NCBI GenBank assembly: GCA_023381355.1
Contig: JAMCUL010000020.1
Coordinates: 40,996 to 104,995 of the forward strand
Source of the DNA: Thermoplasmatota archaeon
GTDB taxonomy: Archaea; Thermoplasmatota; Thermoplasmata; Thermoplasmatales; Thermoplasmataceae
DNA: 64,000 bases
Direction: 5' to 3'
Shown here: positions 1 through 7,024 of the stretch, one piece after another
How positions within the stretch are numbered: the stretch's first letter is position 1
Layout of the letters: the number at the start of each line of letters is the position of its first letter
Made by a program: the position numbers and the translations under genes
The notes under the pieces: model-generated
Told to the model about the DNA's origin: nothing
Database searches by the model: none
What the model saw: only the letters and a program-made list of their open reading frames with translations

Positions 1-534
1 ACTGCACCTCACGCTTTTCCACCAAGTTCCGACAAAAATACAGGCAAGTTGGCGGAACTGATCGCAATCAATTCGAAAATACCAGCAATAATTTCTAGAG
101 TATCGCGATTAGACATCGACTTAAATAGAGGGATCAGCAACAATCATCCATTCAGGAAGAAAATTAAGGAAATTATAGATAATGGAAGCAGACCATTCTT
201 GATCTTGGATATTCACGGTATGCACTCCGATGAGAATGAAATCGAAATAGGAACTACTAATGGAAAAAGTGTGCCGAAAGAAATTTTAGATGCCCTAATT
301 GAAACATTTAGACAACATGAGATTGCCGCAAGGATAAACGAAAGGTTTCCAAGTGCTCAGAATGGTACGATCACTTCGTCATATTACAATATTAAGGGAA
401 AGATATATACTATTCAACTGGAGTTTCCAATGTCCATGAGACAGCCAGAAAATATTAACAACGTAGCTGGAATAATATCTGAGTTCATCAATTATTTTTT
501 AAAAAGAATTCAGCCATCTTCGCAGCGAAGTTGA
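1..534 (+). CDS. N-formylglutamate amidohydrolase-like hydrolase, 5' end outside window
   Basis: The frame is open to the first base of the window, so the gene begins upstream; a TTG at 49 is not the likely start because conserved sequence (PHAFPPSSDKNTG) precedes it. The visible 177 codons show features of the N-formylglutamate amidohydrolase (FGase) family: the RVSRLDIDLNRG stretch, then LILDIHGMHSDENEIEIGT, a probable metal-binding His/Asp segment, and a C-terminal EFP..MR motif. Family members hydrolyse N-formyl- or N-acyl-amino acids or small peptides with a metal. The 3' end overlaps the 3' end of the ATP-grasp gene on the other strand by 47 bases. The pairing of a hydrolase and a ligase suggests related substrates, but this is inference; the substrate cannot be read from the sequence. 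Confidence 0.6.
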   Translation, partial: TAPHAFPPSSDKNTGKLAELIAINSKIPAIISRVSRLDIDLNRGISNNHPFRKKIKEIIDNGSRPFLILDIHGMHSDENEIEIGTTNGKSVPKEILDALIETFRQHEIAARINERFPSAQNGTITSSYYNIKGKIYTIQLEFPMSMRQPENINNVAGIISEFINYFLKRIQPSSQRS

Positions 535-1342
535 TCCCCTCTATCTCATTGTAATAATTGAGATTGCATGCGGTATTTATCTCATTGAATATATATCCAT
601 TTTCAGTTTGAAAGATGTCTGCAACCATGAGCTTTGCCTTAAATTTGTCTGCAAGTAATTCTGCATGTTTCTTCAGTTCATCATCAATTTTAAATGGCCT
701 TGAATTGCTGTTCATGCAAACTTTTGCATAATAATTATGAAACTGAGAGTGACTTCCATATGAAGGTAATTCATAATACGCTCTCATGTACCCATCTATG
801 TATATTACTCTTATAAGCCTCTTGAATTTGACTGCTTCCTGAACAACCATGGAAGATTTGGCGTTGGTCAATAAATTCTTTAACTTCTCCTGATCCAAAG
901 CAAGCGTGATATCCCTTCCCATTGAGGAATATACAGGTTTAACAAAAGTGTGCCCCGTGAAATTTTCTAAAATTTTCTCCAAATCATCATGAAATTCAGG
1001 ATTATACAACATGGTTTTGGGGACATCCATAACTGTAGATGCCAAAATTACACCTTTAAATTTATTGGAAGAAAGGATGTTTGATTCAGGATCGTTTATT
1101 ATTTCCATTTCCTTCGATTCAACGTATTTCAGATGATCGAGGAGATAATCTGCGTCTCCTTTTGCTCCAAACCTAGGATGTACCATATCATAACCACTTA
1201 TGAGCAATTTACTGGATGACAGTGGGAATAATAAAGGCCATTGCATGGAGGAACCAATTCCTCCCATTGCCTTATACTCCTTGATTATGCTTTCTGGAAA
1301 CTTATGCATTCCTTGAGTATAAAGTACTAAAAGGCTTTTCAT
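488..1342 (-). CDS. ATP-grasp ligase (RimK-like)
   Basis: Protein of 284 residues from ATG at 1342; an AAATATAA box lies about 24 nt upstream, fitting a leaderless transcript (a TTG two codons earlier is less likely). The C-terminal two thirds look like an ATP-grasp fold: FVKPVYSSMGRDI (ATP-binding lysine and glycine loop), VVQEAVKF, RVIYIDGYMRAYY, and FNEINTACN with the acidic/Asn Mg-ATP ligands near the end. RimK-like enzymes join a carboxylate to an amine through an acyl phosphate, for example amino acids to proteins or cofactors. It converges with the FGase-like gene and overlaps it by 47 bases. The substrate is unknown. Fold assignment is fairly firm; the RimK subfamily is tentative. Confidence 0.65.
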   Translation of the reverse strand: MKSLLVLYTQGMHKFPESIIKEYKAMGGIGSSMQWPLLFPLSSSKLLISGYDMVHPRFGAKGDADYLLDHLKYVESKEMEIINDPESNILSSNKFKGVILASTVMDVPKTMLYNPEFHDDLEKILENFTGHTFVKPVYSSMGRDITLALDQEKLKNLLTNAKSSMVVQEAVKFKRLIRVIYIDGYMRAYYELPSYGSHSQFHNYYAKVCMNSNSRPFKIDDELKKHAELLADKFKAKLMVADIFQTENGYIFNEINTACNLNYYNEIEGINFAAKMAEFFLKNN

Positions 1343-1683
1343 CGACAATATATGGCATTCTTATATTTCAACATAGCCTCTGGATATTGAGCCTTTTGCG
1401 ACTCAAAATCAATAACAATCTGTCACATCATTTCAGTAGTCTTATGGTTAGACAATTATGGAAAATGATGTGCTCCACTTAAAACTGGAAACGTTTTGAA
1501 GTAAGATTGTGTTGGGCTATTAGCCTAAAATACAATGTCTCCTAATTGTCGGATCCTCATTCCTTGGGTACTCATGTGATTCTTTGATGAATATCTGTCA
1601 TAATTTCAGTGAATATAATTATATCATTTCCAGGTAATAAATATTTCTAAATAAGCAAATTTTCGTCCTTTACCGAATTCAGC
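1343..1683. other. AT-rich intergenic stretch without a gene
   Basis: About 340 bases. It holds the promoter of the ATP-grasp gene at its left end (AAATATAA on the minus strand, 1361-1370). I see no RNA gene or convincing ORF. It may include upstream remains of the decayed transposase that begins at 1684. Confidence 0.4.
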
Positions 1684-2021
1684 ATGTCCGATTCTAAGGT
1701 TAACCATGCTCACAAATAAACTGTCCAAACTTATAGGGAGCACATCGTTGCACGGAGATAAGGGATACTTCGGACATGATACAAAGGGAATAGGTGGAAC
1801 AATGGACAGATCAGTAAGGAATCATAAATTATCCATGGAGTCTGTGAAAAAATCTTGGAATATAAAGGAAGAGATCACTTGTGGAATATCCATATGCAAT
1901 CATGAAAAGACTGTTTCATTTTTCACATGTCATGGTTACAACAGTGAAGAGGGTAAGGGTGAAGTTCATGTTTGCATGTTTTGCGTACAATGTACATGCA
2001 TTGAAGATCATCAATGGATAG
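1684..2021 (+). pseudogene. Decayed IS4/IS5-type DDE transposase, C-terminal part
   Basis: The reading is split over three frames. Around 1684-1710 one frame gives SDSKVNHAHK; from 1706 the next gives KLSKLIG, LHGDKGYFGHDTKGI and MDRSVRNHKL, a typical DDE-transposase segment with the catalytic GDKGY aspartate; from about 1875 a third frame gives EYPYAIMKRLFHFSHVMVTT, VKRVRVKFMFACFAYNVHAL and a stop at 2019-2021, which is the usual C-terminal tail of such enzymes. At least two frameshifts therefore separate the pieces, and the N-terminal half is missing. The 106-residue frame at 1706-2026 is open through the whole region but changes to nonsense after the second frameshift. It is a dead insertion-sequence remnant. 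Confidence 0.75.
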
Positions 2022-2149
2022 CGTGAGCTATCAATCTTTTAAGAAATTTCAGTGAAAGTAGAGGGAAAAAGAGGATAATGCTAGAAGTAAAAGGTAGAAC
2101 TATCATATTTTCTAAGCAAATTATCAGGTTATGATATTTCGATAGCAAA

Positions 2150-3033
2150 TTAAGAGGAAATTAGAAAACCTCTAAGCATTGTTGAAGCCTCATATAATAA
2201 TCCAATACCTGCAATTATCAAAGCAGCTCCAATTGCTTGTGCCAAGACCGGAACCGGTACGAAAAGTGCGATCAGCCCTGTAGCAGCCAATCCGTATCCA
2301 GCGTCTGTAGTTATACTTTCCCAATTATTGAAAAACGATTGAGCAACAGAACCAATAAATTCAACATTGTAGTTATCATTTTCACCATACGTTAGAGACC
2401 ATCCCCCAAGGTACCACGGGGCCCGATAAACATAATAGTTAATGTTGACCCACACCCACAGGTCTATCACGCTACCTGTAGGCGTAGTAACGTTCACTGC
2501 CCATAAATCATACTGGGTTCCATTAAAGTTCACTTCGTATAACACACTATGGTTGTGAAATGTTCCCTGAGAAGTGACAGTCGAAGTATTTATTTCGTTA
2601 ACCGGTGTTCCAGAATTAACAACCTGCTCCTTTAACTGTATGGATTGTTGGGGCCTTTGAGCATTTGAATAGTTATTCTGTTCCTCACTGGTAAGAATTC
2701 GAAGATACATTTCCGCCATCTGATTTTGACTTACAAATTCTTGAAACAATTCTATTGATGCATTCGTGTTTTGAATACCTCGTGCTTGTCCATTAGACTG
2801 CAACCAATTTAAAAACAGAGTGGCTATTGAATTTTCTGTTCCACTCTGATTTTGTTTAGTAAATGTGGCAGATTCAAAGTTAGGAGAATATCTGTTAACA
2901 ATATGAGAATTGGAAGTTTGAACAAAATCTGAATTGCTTGCAACAGGAGCGTACCAGAAGAGGAAAGAGCATCCACTACAATCACAGAAATAGATATTAT
3001 AAGTTTTGTTCTGAGGCCCTTTTTTAAGTTCAT
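2150..3033 (-). pseudogene. Secreted protein with hydrophobic C-terminal tail, split by a -1 frameshift
   Basis: From ATG at 3033 one frame gives MNLKKGLRTKLIISISVIVV, a good signal peptide, but it leaves the long frame. The long frame (stop at 2150, open up to 3058) has no signal peptide of its own and a cysteine-rich N-terminus that looks out of frame. Adding one T to the TTT run at 2964-2966 joins them into a continuous signal sequence (ISVIVVDALFLFWYAPVAS) followed by about 265 residues: a polar, Asn/Gln-rich middle, a Trp/Tyr-rich region (LWVWVNINYYVYRAPWYLGG) and a Gly/Ala-rich hydrophobic tail (GLAATGLIALFVPVPVLAQA onwards). A GGAG lies 11 nt before the ATG at 3033. Function unknown; the architecture recalls pore-forming secreted peptides. 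It could be a true mutation, a sequencing error, or an expressed -1 frameshift. Confidence 0.55.
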
Positions 3034-3129
3034 AAATCATATTACTCCAATACAACAAAAATAGTTATGTATACATTATGAAGCGTTCCAGCCCAGAAGA
3101 GTTAGGGATCATATAATGCAACACCAAAT

Positions 3130-3152
3130 ATCAATAGATGTTTTCTATTGAT
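3130..3152. repeat. Perfect 8-bp inverted repeat, 7-base loop
   Basis: ATCAATAG at 3130-3137 and CTATTGAT at 3145-3152. It lies about 100 bases upstream of the frameshifted secreted-protein gene (minus strand). It could be a protein-binding site or an insertion-sequence end; nothing decides between them. Confidence 0.35.
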
Positions 3153-3167
3153 CCTACTACCATGTTG

Positions 3168-3193
3168 TTTTTAGGTCTTCGTACACACTCTTA
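3168..3193. repeat. Dispersed 26-base repeat, copy A (other copy at 56360)
   Basis: TTTTTAGGTCTTCG followed by TACACACTCTTA matches 22 of 26 bases with 56360-56385. Copy A begins just beyond the stop codon of the transposase-like remnant at 3195-3344 (minus strand), so it is probably the 3' end region of an insertion sequence whose second copy is at 56360. Confidence 0.45.
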
Positions 3194-3194
3194 T

Positions 3195-3344
3195 TCATGC
3201 AAGTTTCATGTATACCATCATGCCATCCATCGCTGATTTCAGTCTATCGAAATGCGTGAAAACATTAGTGGCCATGATATTTTTCCTGAGATAGACCGTT
3301 CTATCGACTGGAAATCCATGAAGCCCATTTAGAAATGTAGGCAA
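3195..3344 (-). pseudogene. Transposase-like C-terminal remnant
   Basis: A minus-strand frame of about 49 codons, without a start, reads as real protein: FLNGLHGFPVDRTVYLRKN, then IMATNVFTHFDRLKSAMDGM and a stop at 3195-3197. The form of the tail (basic residues, then an amphipathic helix ending the protein) resembles the C-terminus of DDE transposases such as IS630, but no catalytic motif is left, so the family is uncertain. It is flanked on its 3' side by the repeat shared with 56360. Confidence 0.35.
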
Positions 3345-3638
3345 ATCTTATTGCCCTGCGGATAGGTAAAAAGTTGATTATCTATTTAACTGGATACAAA
3401 TTAGGTCAAATCTCCCGTAAAATACTAATTTAAATGAGTTGACGCTGTTCTCATTCCTGACAGTTGTTAACATATTTGCATTCACCGTAGTGCCCCATGT
3501 GGGTACGACGTTTTTGAACCTTTTTATACCCTGTATTATCAACACGAATTCACATAAAAAATTACTAAAATATCAACTCTTGTCTGCCGACATAGAAGTG
3601 GAGAGAAAATATTAATACTGTCAAATTAATTTTGTTAT

Positions 3639-4571
3639 ATGGAAGGCACAACAAAAAAAATTGCACTCTTTGTAATTGCTGGAATGGCGATATTTGCTTT
3701 TAGTGTGTCTTCGAGTGGAATGTACATAGATGTAAATCATGTCAATGTGTCTGAGCATAATGTTTTAGCTAATTCTATTTCTACTGAAAATGGATTCACA
3801 AATGTTGAAGTTGGAAGGACAAATTTTATTGGCGAATATATGGTTTCTAAATATGGTTATATTAGTAACCCTAATTTAGAAGGTAGTGGTAATAACAACG
3901 TAAACCGGGTGTCTACATCTAAACCGATAATTCAAATTTTTGGAGTTAAGGAATACCATAGATTTGGAGTGAAATTGGCATATAGTTATGGAAAAATAGG
4001 AAATTACAGCATGAAAACATTAACGTATATCACAAATAACACCATTTTTGGCCTAAAATTGACAGATGTACTAATTAACCTGGGTCCAAGTCACAACAAT
4101 GAAAGTCTATCTGTGATGGCAATTGCCTTTCAACCAAATCAGGGGAGAGATTTACATTTAGGGGACGTACTCATCACCAGTTTCAGTTCTGACTTGTATG
4201 GGCAGCTTCTAAGCATACAGTTTGGTATATATTCACTATCCATGAAATATCTGGAAAGTGGAAATAAAACATCAACAACCCTTGGCATCTATTATATCCT
4301 TACAGCGCAATCGTTGACTTCTTTTATAAAAATTACGCCAGAACACATTCTGAAACAAAAAATAGATATTACCTTAGTATACCTTGTGGACAGGAATTTA
4401 GCTGCATGCATAGCTGAACTAGTTTCGTTAGGAATAGCAGGAGCAGTACTGGTTTCTGAAGCCTCTGCATGCTTTACAGGTGTTGGTTTCGGTATACCTT
4501 GTGCTTTGTTCTTCGTAACTGTTAATGCATTGCCTATTGCTGAGGCAATAGCTATAAATTACGCTTGTTAG
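3639..4571 (+). CDS. Secreted halocin-like preproprotein, candidate archaeocin
   Basis: Protein of 310 residues. Residues 1-27 form a signal peptide (two lysines, then ALFVIAGMAIFAFSVSSSG). Residues 28-250 are polar with several N-x-S/T sequons and no cysteine. All four cysteines (257, 278, 288, 310) fall in the last 54 residues, a hydrophobic Gly/Ala-rich segment with LGIAGA and GVGFGIPC and with Cys as the final residue. The plan of a long propeptide followed by a compact Cys-bearing hydrophobic peptide is that of the halocin C8 family (established knowledge; no alignment was run). ATATTAATA about 27 nt upstream suggests a leaderless transcript. The following membrane-protein gene has its Shine-Dalgarno on the stop codon, so the two are co-expressed. 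The antimicrobial role is inference; an adhesive or structural surface protein remains possible. Confidence 0.55.
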   Translation: MEGTTKKIALFVIAGMAIFAFSVSSSGMYIDVNHVNVSEHNVLANSISTENGFTNVEVGRTNFIGEYMVSKYGYISNPNLEGSGNNNVNRVSTSKPIIQIFGVKEYHRFGVKLAYSYGKIGNYSMKTLTYITNNTIFGLKLTDVLINLGPSHNNESLSVMAIAFQPNQGRDLHLGDVLITSFSSDLYGQLLSIQFGIYSLSMKYLESGNKTSTTLGIYYILTAQSLTSFIKITPEHILKQKIDITLVYLVDRNLAACIAELVSLGIAGAVLVSEASACFTGVGFGIPCALFFVTVNALPIAEAIAINYAC

Positions 4572-4581
4572 GAGGGGCGAT

Positions 4582-4974
4582 ATGAAAAACAATAAAAATT
4601 TTAATAAATTTCGCACGTCCTTGGCCGGTCTCGCAGGCATTTCAATGCTGTCTACATTCCTGATTATATTTAAGAACTTAAATTTGGAAAGTATTGTTCT
4701 ATTCCTTATAGTAATTGGGGATTTCATAACTATGTTTACATATAGTTTAGGGTACATTGGTGGCAATAAGAGAGGATATGGCTTTTCAGGATTCGTGAAT
4801 ATTATATCACTTCTAACTTTATTCTTTATAATGTTATCAGAAATAGAACTATATATTTATCTAAGAGGTTTCACAGATATAGTTACAGTTGTGATACTTC
4901 AAGCCTTTCTGATTATGGTGATTTTAATCGCAATTAGGTTAAGATATTTGAATTATCCACCCCATAATAATTGA
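4582..4974 (+). CDS. Four-helix membrane protein, candidate immunity protein
   Basis: Protein of 130 residues with four predicted membrane helices (about 13-34, 36-60, 68-92 and 96-118), short loops and charged ends; no enzyme motif. The ribosome-binding site GGAGGGG (4571-4577) overlaps the stop codon of the upstream halocin-like gene and lies 4 nt before ATG 4582, so translation is probably coupled. Small multi-helix membrane proteins directly behind a bacteriocin gene are commonly self-immunity proteins; that role is inferred from position only. I recognise no named family. Confidence 0.55.
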   Translation: MKNNKNFNKFRTSLAGLAGISMLSTFLIIFKNLNLESIVLFLIVIGDFITMFTYSLGYIGGNKRGYGFSGFVNIISLLTLFFIMLSEIELYIYLRGFTDIVTVVILQAFLIMVILIAIRLRYLNYPPHNN

Positions 4975-5354
4975 TTTCCATTTCTTTTTCAAACTTCTTA
5001 TTAAGAAGGTTCTCGCAAAGGAAGGTCGGTATATCATCAATCAAAAATTCTAAGGGCTTTCCTGTGAACTCACTCCCAACAGGATATAGCAGGTCTGAAG
5101 GTAGTGAACGCCTAAGGCGACTATATCCAATTAGGTATTAATCTATCCATGTCCATTGTACAATTTGCCATACTCCAAGCATTCTACCAAATATTCTCAC
5201 TCTACACCGCTCCGAGGGACATTGTACAATCAGGGTTTTTATAGATCTTATCTGCACTCACTCAATGAAAATGACATGCGTAACTGCAGTCAATGCTCTG
5301 CTACGGATGAGCAGGTGGCATTCATGACTATCGTTCATAATACATAACATACGA
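4975..5354. other. Gap without a convincing gene
   Basis: A 63-codon ORF at 5156-5347 has no recognisable motif, and its composition does not look like protein. The stretch carries two copies of a 10-bp palindrome (5155 and 5221). A short open frame near 5040-5135 looks weakly protein-like (LPTGYSRSEGSERLRRL) and may be insertion-sequence debris. Confidence 0.35.
5154..5230. repeat. Two copies of the palindrome ATTGTACAAT, 66 bp apart
   Basis: CATTGTACAAT occurs at 5154-5164 and at 5220-5230. The 10-base core is a perfect palindrome. The pair lies about 125 bases beyond the 3' end of the histidine phosphatase gene (minus strand) and 180 beyond the membrane-protein gene, so no promoter is close. 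It could be a pair of regulator sites for a lost gene or insertion-sequence end structure. Confidence 0.35.
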
Positions 5355-5945
5355 CTATGATTTTGCCTTTTTTAAATACCTGATTCTGTACCCGGAGTAA
5401 AATCCGCTCACAACCATTCCAGTATCGAGATCAATAACTGACAGATCAGGCATATTCAGTGTTTTCCAGCCCTTTATGTCAAGGGCTGTACCTATAAGAT
5501 ACCTGTACAGTACTGTGATCACCATTCCATGTGAAACAACCATTACCGATCTCCCTGCAGAATCCTTCAATATGTCCATCACACAACTGACTATTCTTTC
5601 CCTGGCATCATTGTATCTTTCGAAGTTTCCATCGTCATGCCCAGAAAAGTATTGTTCCACATATCGGATGAAGGTATCATAATCAACGTACGGAAAATGC
5701 CTTTCAACCTCTCTCAGGCATTCTCGTTCCATAACTGGAAGTCTATAGATATTACTTATTATATATGCAGTCTGGGAAGCCTTTGGGAGAGGACTGTAAT
5801 AAATACGATCAATGCTGTCAGTAGATATTCCATTCAGCATCTTCGCAATAGCAACGGAAGCGTTATCCGCAAGTTCCCATTTATCCGGTGGTGCGACTGC
5901 GTCTCTCCTTATCTCCGCGTGTCTTACAAAATATATCTTGGTCAT
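5355..5945 (-). CDS. Histidine phosphatase family protein (phosphoglycerate mutase-like)
   Basis: Protein of 196 residues when started at ATG 5945, so that KIYFVRHAE (the RHG/RHA catalytic-histidine motif) sits at the N-terminus as usual; the longer frame to 6041 adds residues that belong to IS debris. The second catalytic histidine is in VVSHGMVITVLYRYL. The family transfers phosphate through a phosphohistidine; members include cofactor-dependent phosphoglycerate mutases, alpha-ribazole phosphatases and broad phosphatases. The substrate cannot be assigned. An ISL3 transposase remnant lies directly upstream and may have replaced the original promoter. Confidence 0.75.
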   Translation of the reverse strand: MTKIYFVRHAEIRRDAVAPPDKWELADNASVAIAKMLNGISTDSIDRIYYSPLPKASQTAYIISNIYRLPVMERECLREVERHFPYVDYDTFIRYVEQYFSGHDDGNFERYNDARERIVSCVMDILKDSAGRSVMVVSHGMVITVLYRYLIGTALDIKGWKTLNMPDLSVIDLDTGMVVSGFYSGYRIRYLKKAKS

Positions 5946-5950
5946 ATGGC

Positions 5951-6132
5951 AGAACCCTATCAAAACTGTTCTTATTATTGTTACATAATCTACCAGGACA
6001 GGGAATCTTTGATCCTTTCTCATGCAATATGTAAATATCAACAGTCTCTTTCACAGAATCAAGAGATGCCTTTTCGACCTTCCATGGCGGTTTGAGTTCA
6101 GGAAGTGCAGAACATATCTGGCATTCATCCAT
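5951..6132 (-). pseudogene. ISL3-family transposase, N-terminal remnant
   Basis: From ATG 6132 the frame reads PELKPPWKVEKASLDSVKET, then VDIYILHEKGSKIPCPG and CNNN. This matches the N-terminal domain of ISL3-family transposases (the PPW..., VDIYI..., F/IPCP zinc-finger order). It degenerates after about 60 codons, and the downstream catalytic part is gone, replaced by the phosphatase gene six bases on. Family assignment rests on this motif order. Confidence 0.55.
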
Positions 6133-6198
6133 GAAATAATATAACTAAATGTTGGATAAAATTACATACATAAAAGTATGAAGAGCATATTTTTTATG

Positions 6199-6555
6199 TT
6201 ACCATATATTTGAAAGGCTGGAAATCCCCTCGTTCCACTCTTTTTTGAATTTCTCTGAATCCCCCATTGACTCTTTTCCCTTGTCCGTTATGGAATAGAC
6301 TATTTTGGATCTATCGCCCTGCTTTAACTCCACCCTTGCCACATAACCTTCTCTTTCAAGAGAATTTATGGCCGGATATATGGAGCCTGCCCCGGGATTC
6401 CAGAATCCTCTGGTCCTCATGGATATTTCTTTCATTAACTCATATCCATGCATTGGCCTATCCATTAACATTCTCAGGATCAAGGGTTTGAGTATTCCAG
6501 CTGGGATCATATTCACATCAAATGGCCCCATCCTGCAATGACACCTGTCTCTCAT
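6199..6555 (-). CDS. PadR-family transcriptional regulator
   Basis: Protein of 118 residues from ATG 6555, chosen because AAGGAG lies 6 nt upstream. It begins with a Cys/His-containing leader (RDRCHCRMGPFD), followed by the PadR winged helix: ILRMLMDRPMHGYELMKEI, GSIYPAINSLEREGYV (recognition helix) and a wing with KIVYSITDKGKE. PadR proteins are dimeric repressors of nearby genes. The upstream His-rich gene ends 44 bases before this start, so the two form an operon. The CHC leader together with a His-rich partner suggests a metal or redox signal; this is inference. Confidence 0.85.
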   Translation of the reverse strand: MRDRCHCRMGPFDVNMIPAGILKPLILRMLMDRPMHGYELMKEISMRTRGFWNPGAGSIYPAINSLEREGYVARVELKQGDRSKIVYSITDKGKESMGDSEKFKKEWNEGISSLSNIW

Positions 6556-6599
6556 GTCTACTCCTTTCACCTGAAAATTAAATGGGAGTATCTCCCATT

Positions 6600-6854
6600 T
6601 CACTCCGGGTTTTCCTGACTCTTTCCCTTAAGATTATCCAGCTTATCCTGAAGTTTTGAGATCTCCTGTTCCAGCTTTTCTTTATATGATTCAAGGTCAG
6701 GGCTGTTGTCCCTGCCCATCCCACGACCACTCTCCCCATGCCTGCATCCATGGCCGTGCCTTTCATGATGCTCATGATTCATTGATTTTCCGTGGCACCC
6801 GCAATTCATTTTTTCCATTTCCTGGTGTTTCATGTTTTCATTCTTGTTTTCCAT
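6600..6854 (-). CDS. Small His/Cys-rich protein with C-terminal coiled coil
   Basis: Protein of 84 residues from ATG 6854. Residues 1-50 hold many His, Cys and Met residues (MNCGCHGKSMNHEHHERHGHGC) suited to binding soft or transition metals; residues about 55-77 form a heptad-like charged helix (YKEKLEQEISKLQDKLDNLK). A GTTTATAC box about 23 nt upstream suggests a leaderless start. It is the first gene of an operon with the PadR regulator. A metal store, carrier or sensor partner is plausible; no family is recognised. Confidence 0.6.
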   Translation of the reverse strand: MENKNENMKHQEMEKMNCGCHGKSMNHEHHERHGHGCRHGESGRGMGRDNSPDLESYKEKLEQEISKLQDKLDNLKGKSQENPE

Positions 6855-6895
6855 TTTATCACCATATGGACAGTATAAACGCCGATATAAAGGTA

Positions 6896-6907
6896 TCGAT
6901 ATATCGA
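6896..6907. promoter_or_regulatory. 12-bp palindrome upstream of the His-rich/padR operon
   Basis: TCGATATATCGA is a perfect palindrome about 20 bases upstream of the TATA-like box of the His-rich gene and in the gap shared with herA. It is a candidate operator for the PadR regulator encoded in the operon. Confidence 0.35.
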
Positions 6908-6995
6908 GGTCATAATAACAGAGGATACTATAAAGCGCCACCTGCGTGAAATTTCAGATTATTACGTCATGTGCCTGCAGAAACTGACCTAAGAA

Positions 6996-7000
6996 TTTAT
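6996..7000 (+). promoter_or_regulatory. TATA-like box of the herA cluster
   Basis: AATTTATC is centred about 27 nt before ATG 7025, the distance expected for a leaderless archaeal transcript. Confidence 0.4.
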
Positions 7001-7024
7001 CTGTACCTTCTCGTTCACATATGC

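Larger units (their letters stand above)
3061..3638. other. 578-base gap with IS debris and a hairpin
   Basis: It contains a perfect inverted repeat (3130-3152), a dispersed 26-base repeat (3168-3193), a transposase-like coding remnant on the minus strand (3195-3344), and the promoter of the halocin-like gene (ATATTAATA near 3607-3615, about 27 nt before the ATG at 3639). No intact gene is seen in the rest. Confidence 0.5.

Noticed and set aside
4428..4766. 112-codon minus-strand frame across the halocin-like and immunity genes
   Set aside because: It overlaps two convincing genes and has no start signal or motif.
5010..5135. Weak protein-like reading that might be the tail of a TnpB-type protein
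   Set aside because: Only about 35 codons and no zinc-finger or catalytic motif; too little to call an IS200/IS605 remnant.
5156..5347. 63-codon ORF beyond the halocin-like unit
   Set aside because: Its composition is not protein-like, it begins within a palindromic repeat, and no ribosome-binding site or promoter is present.
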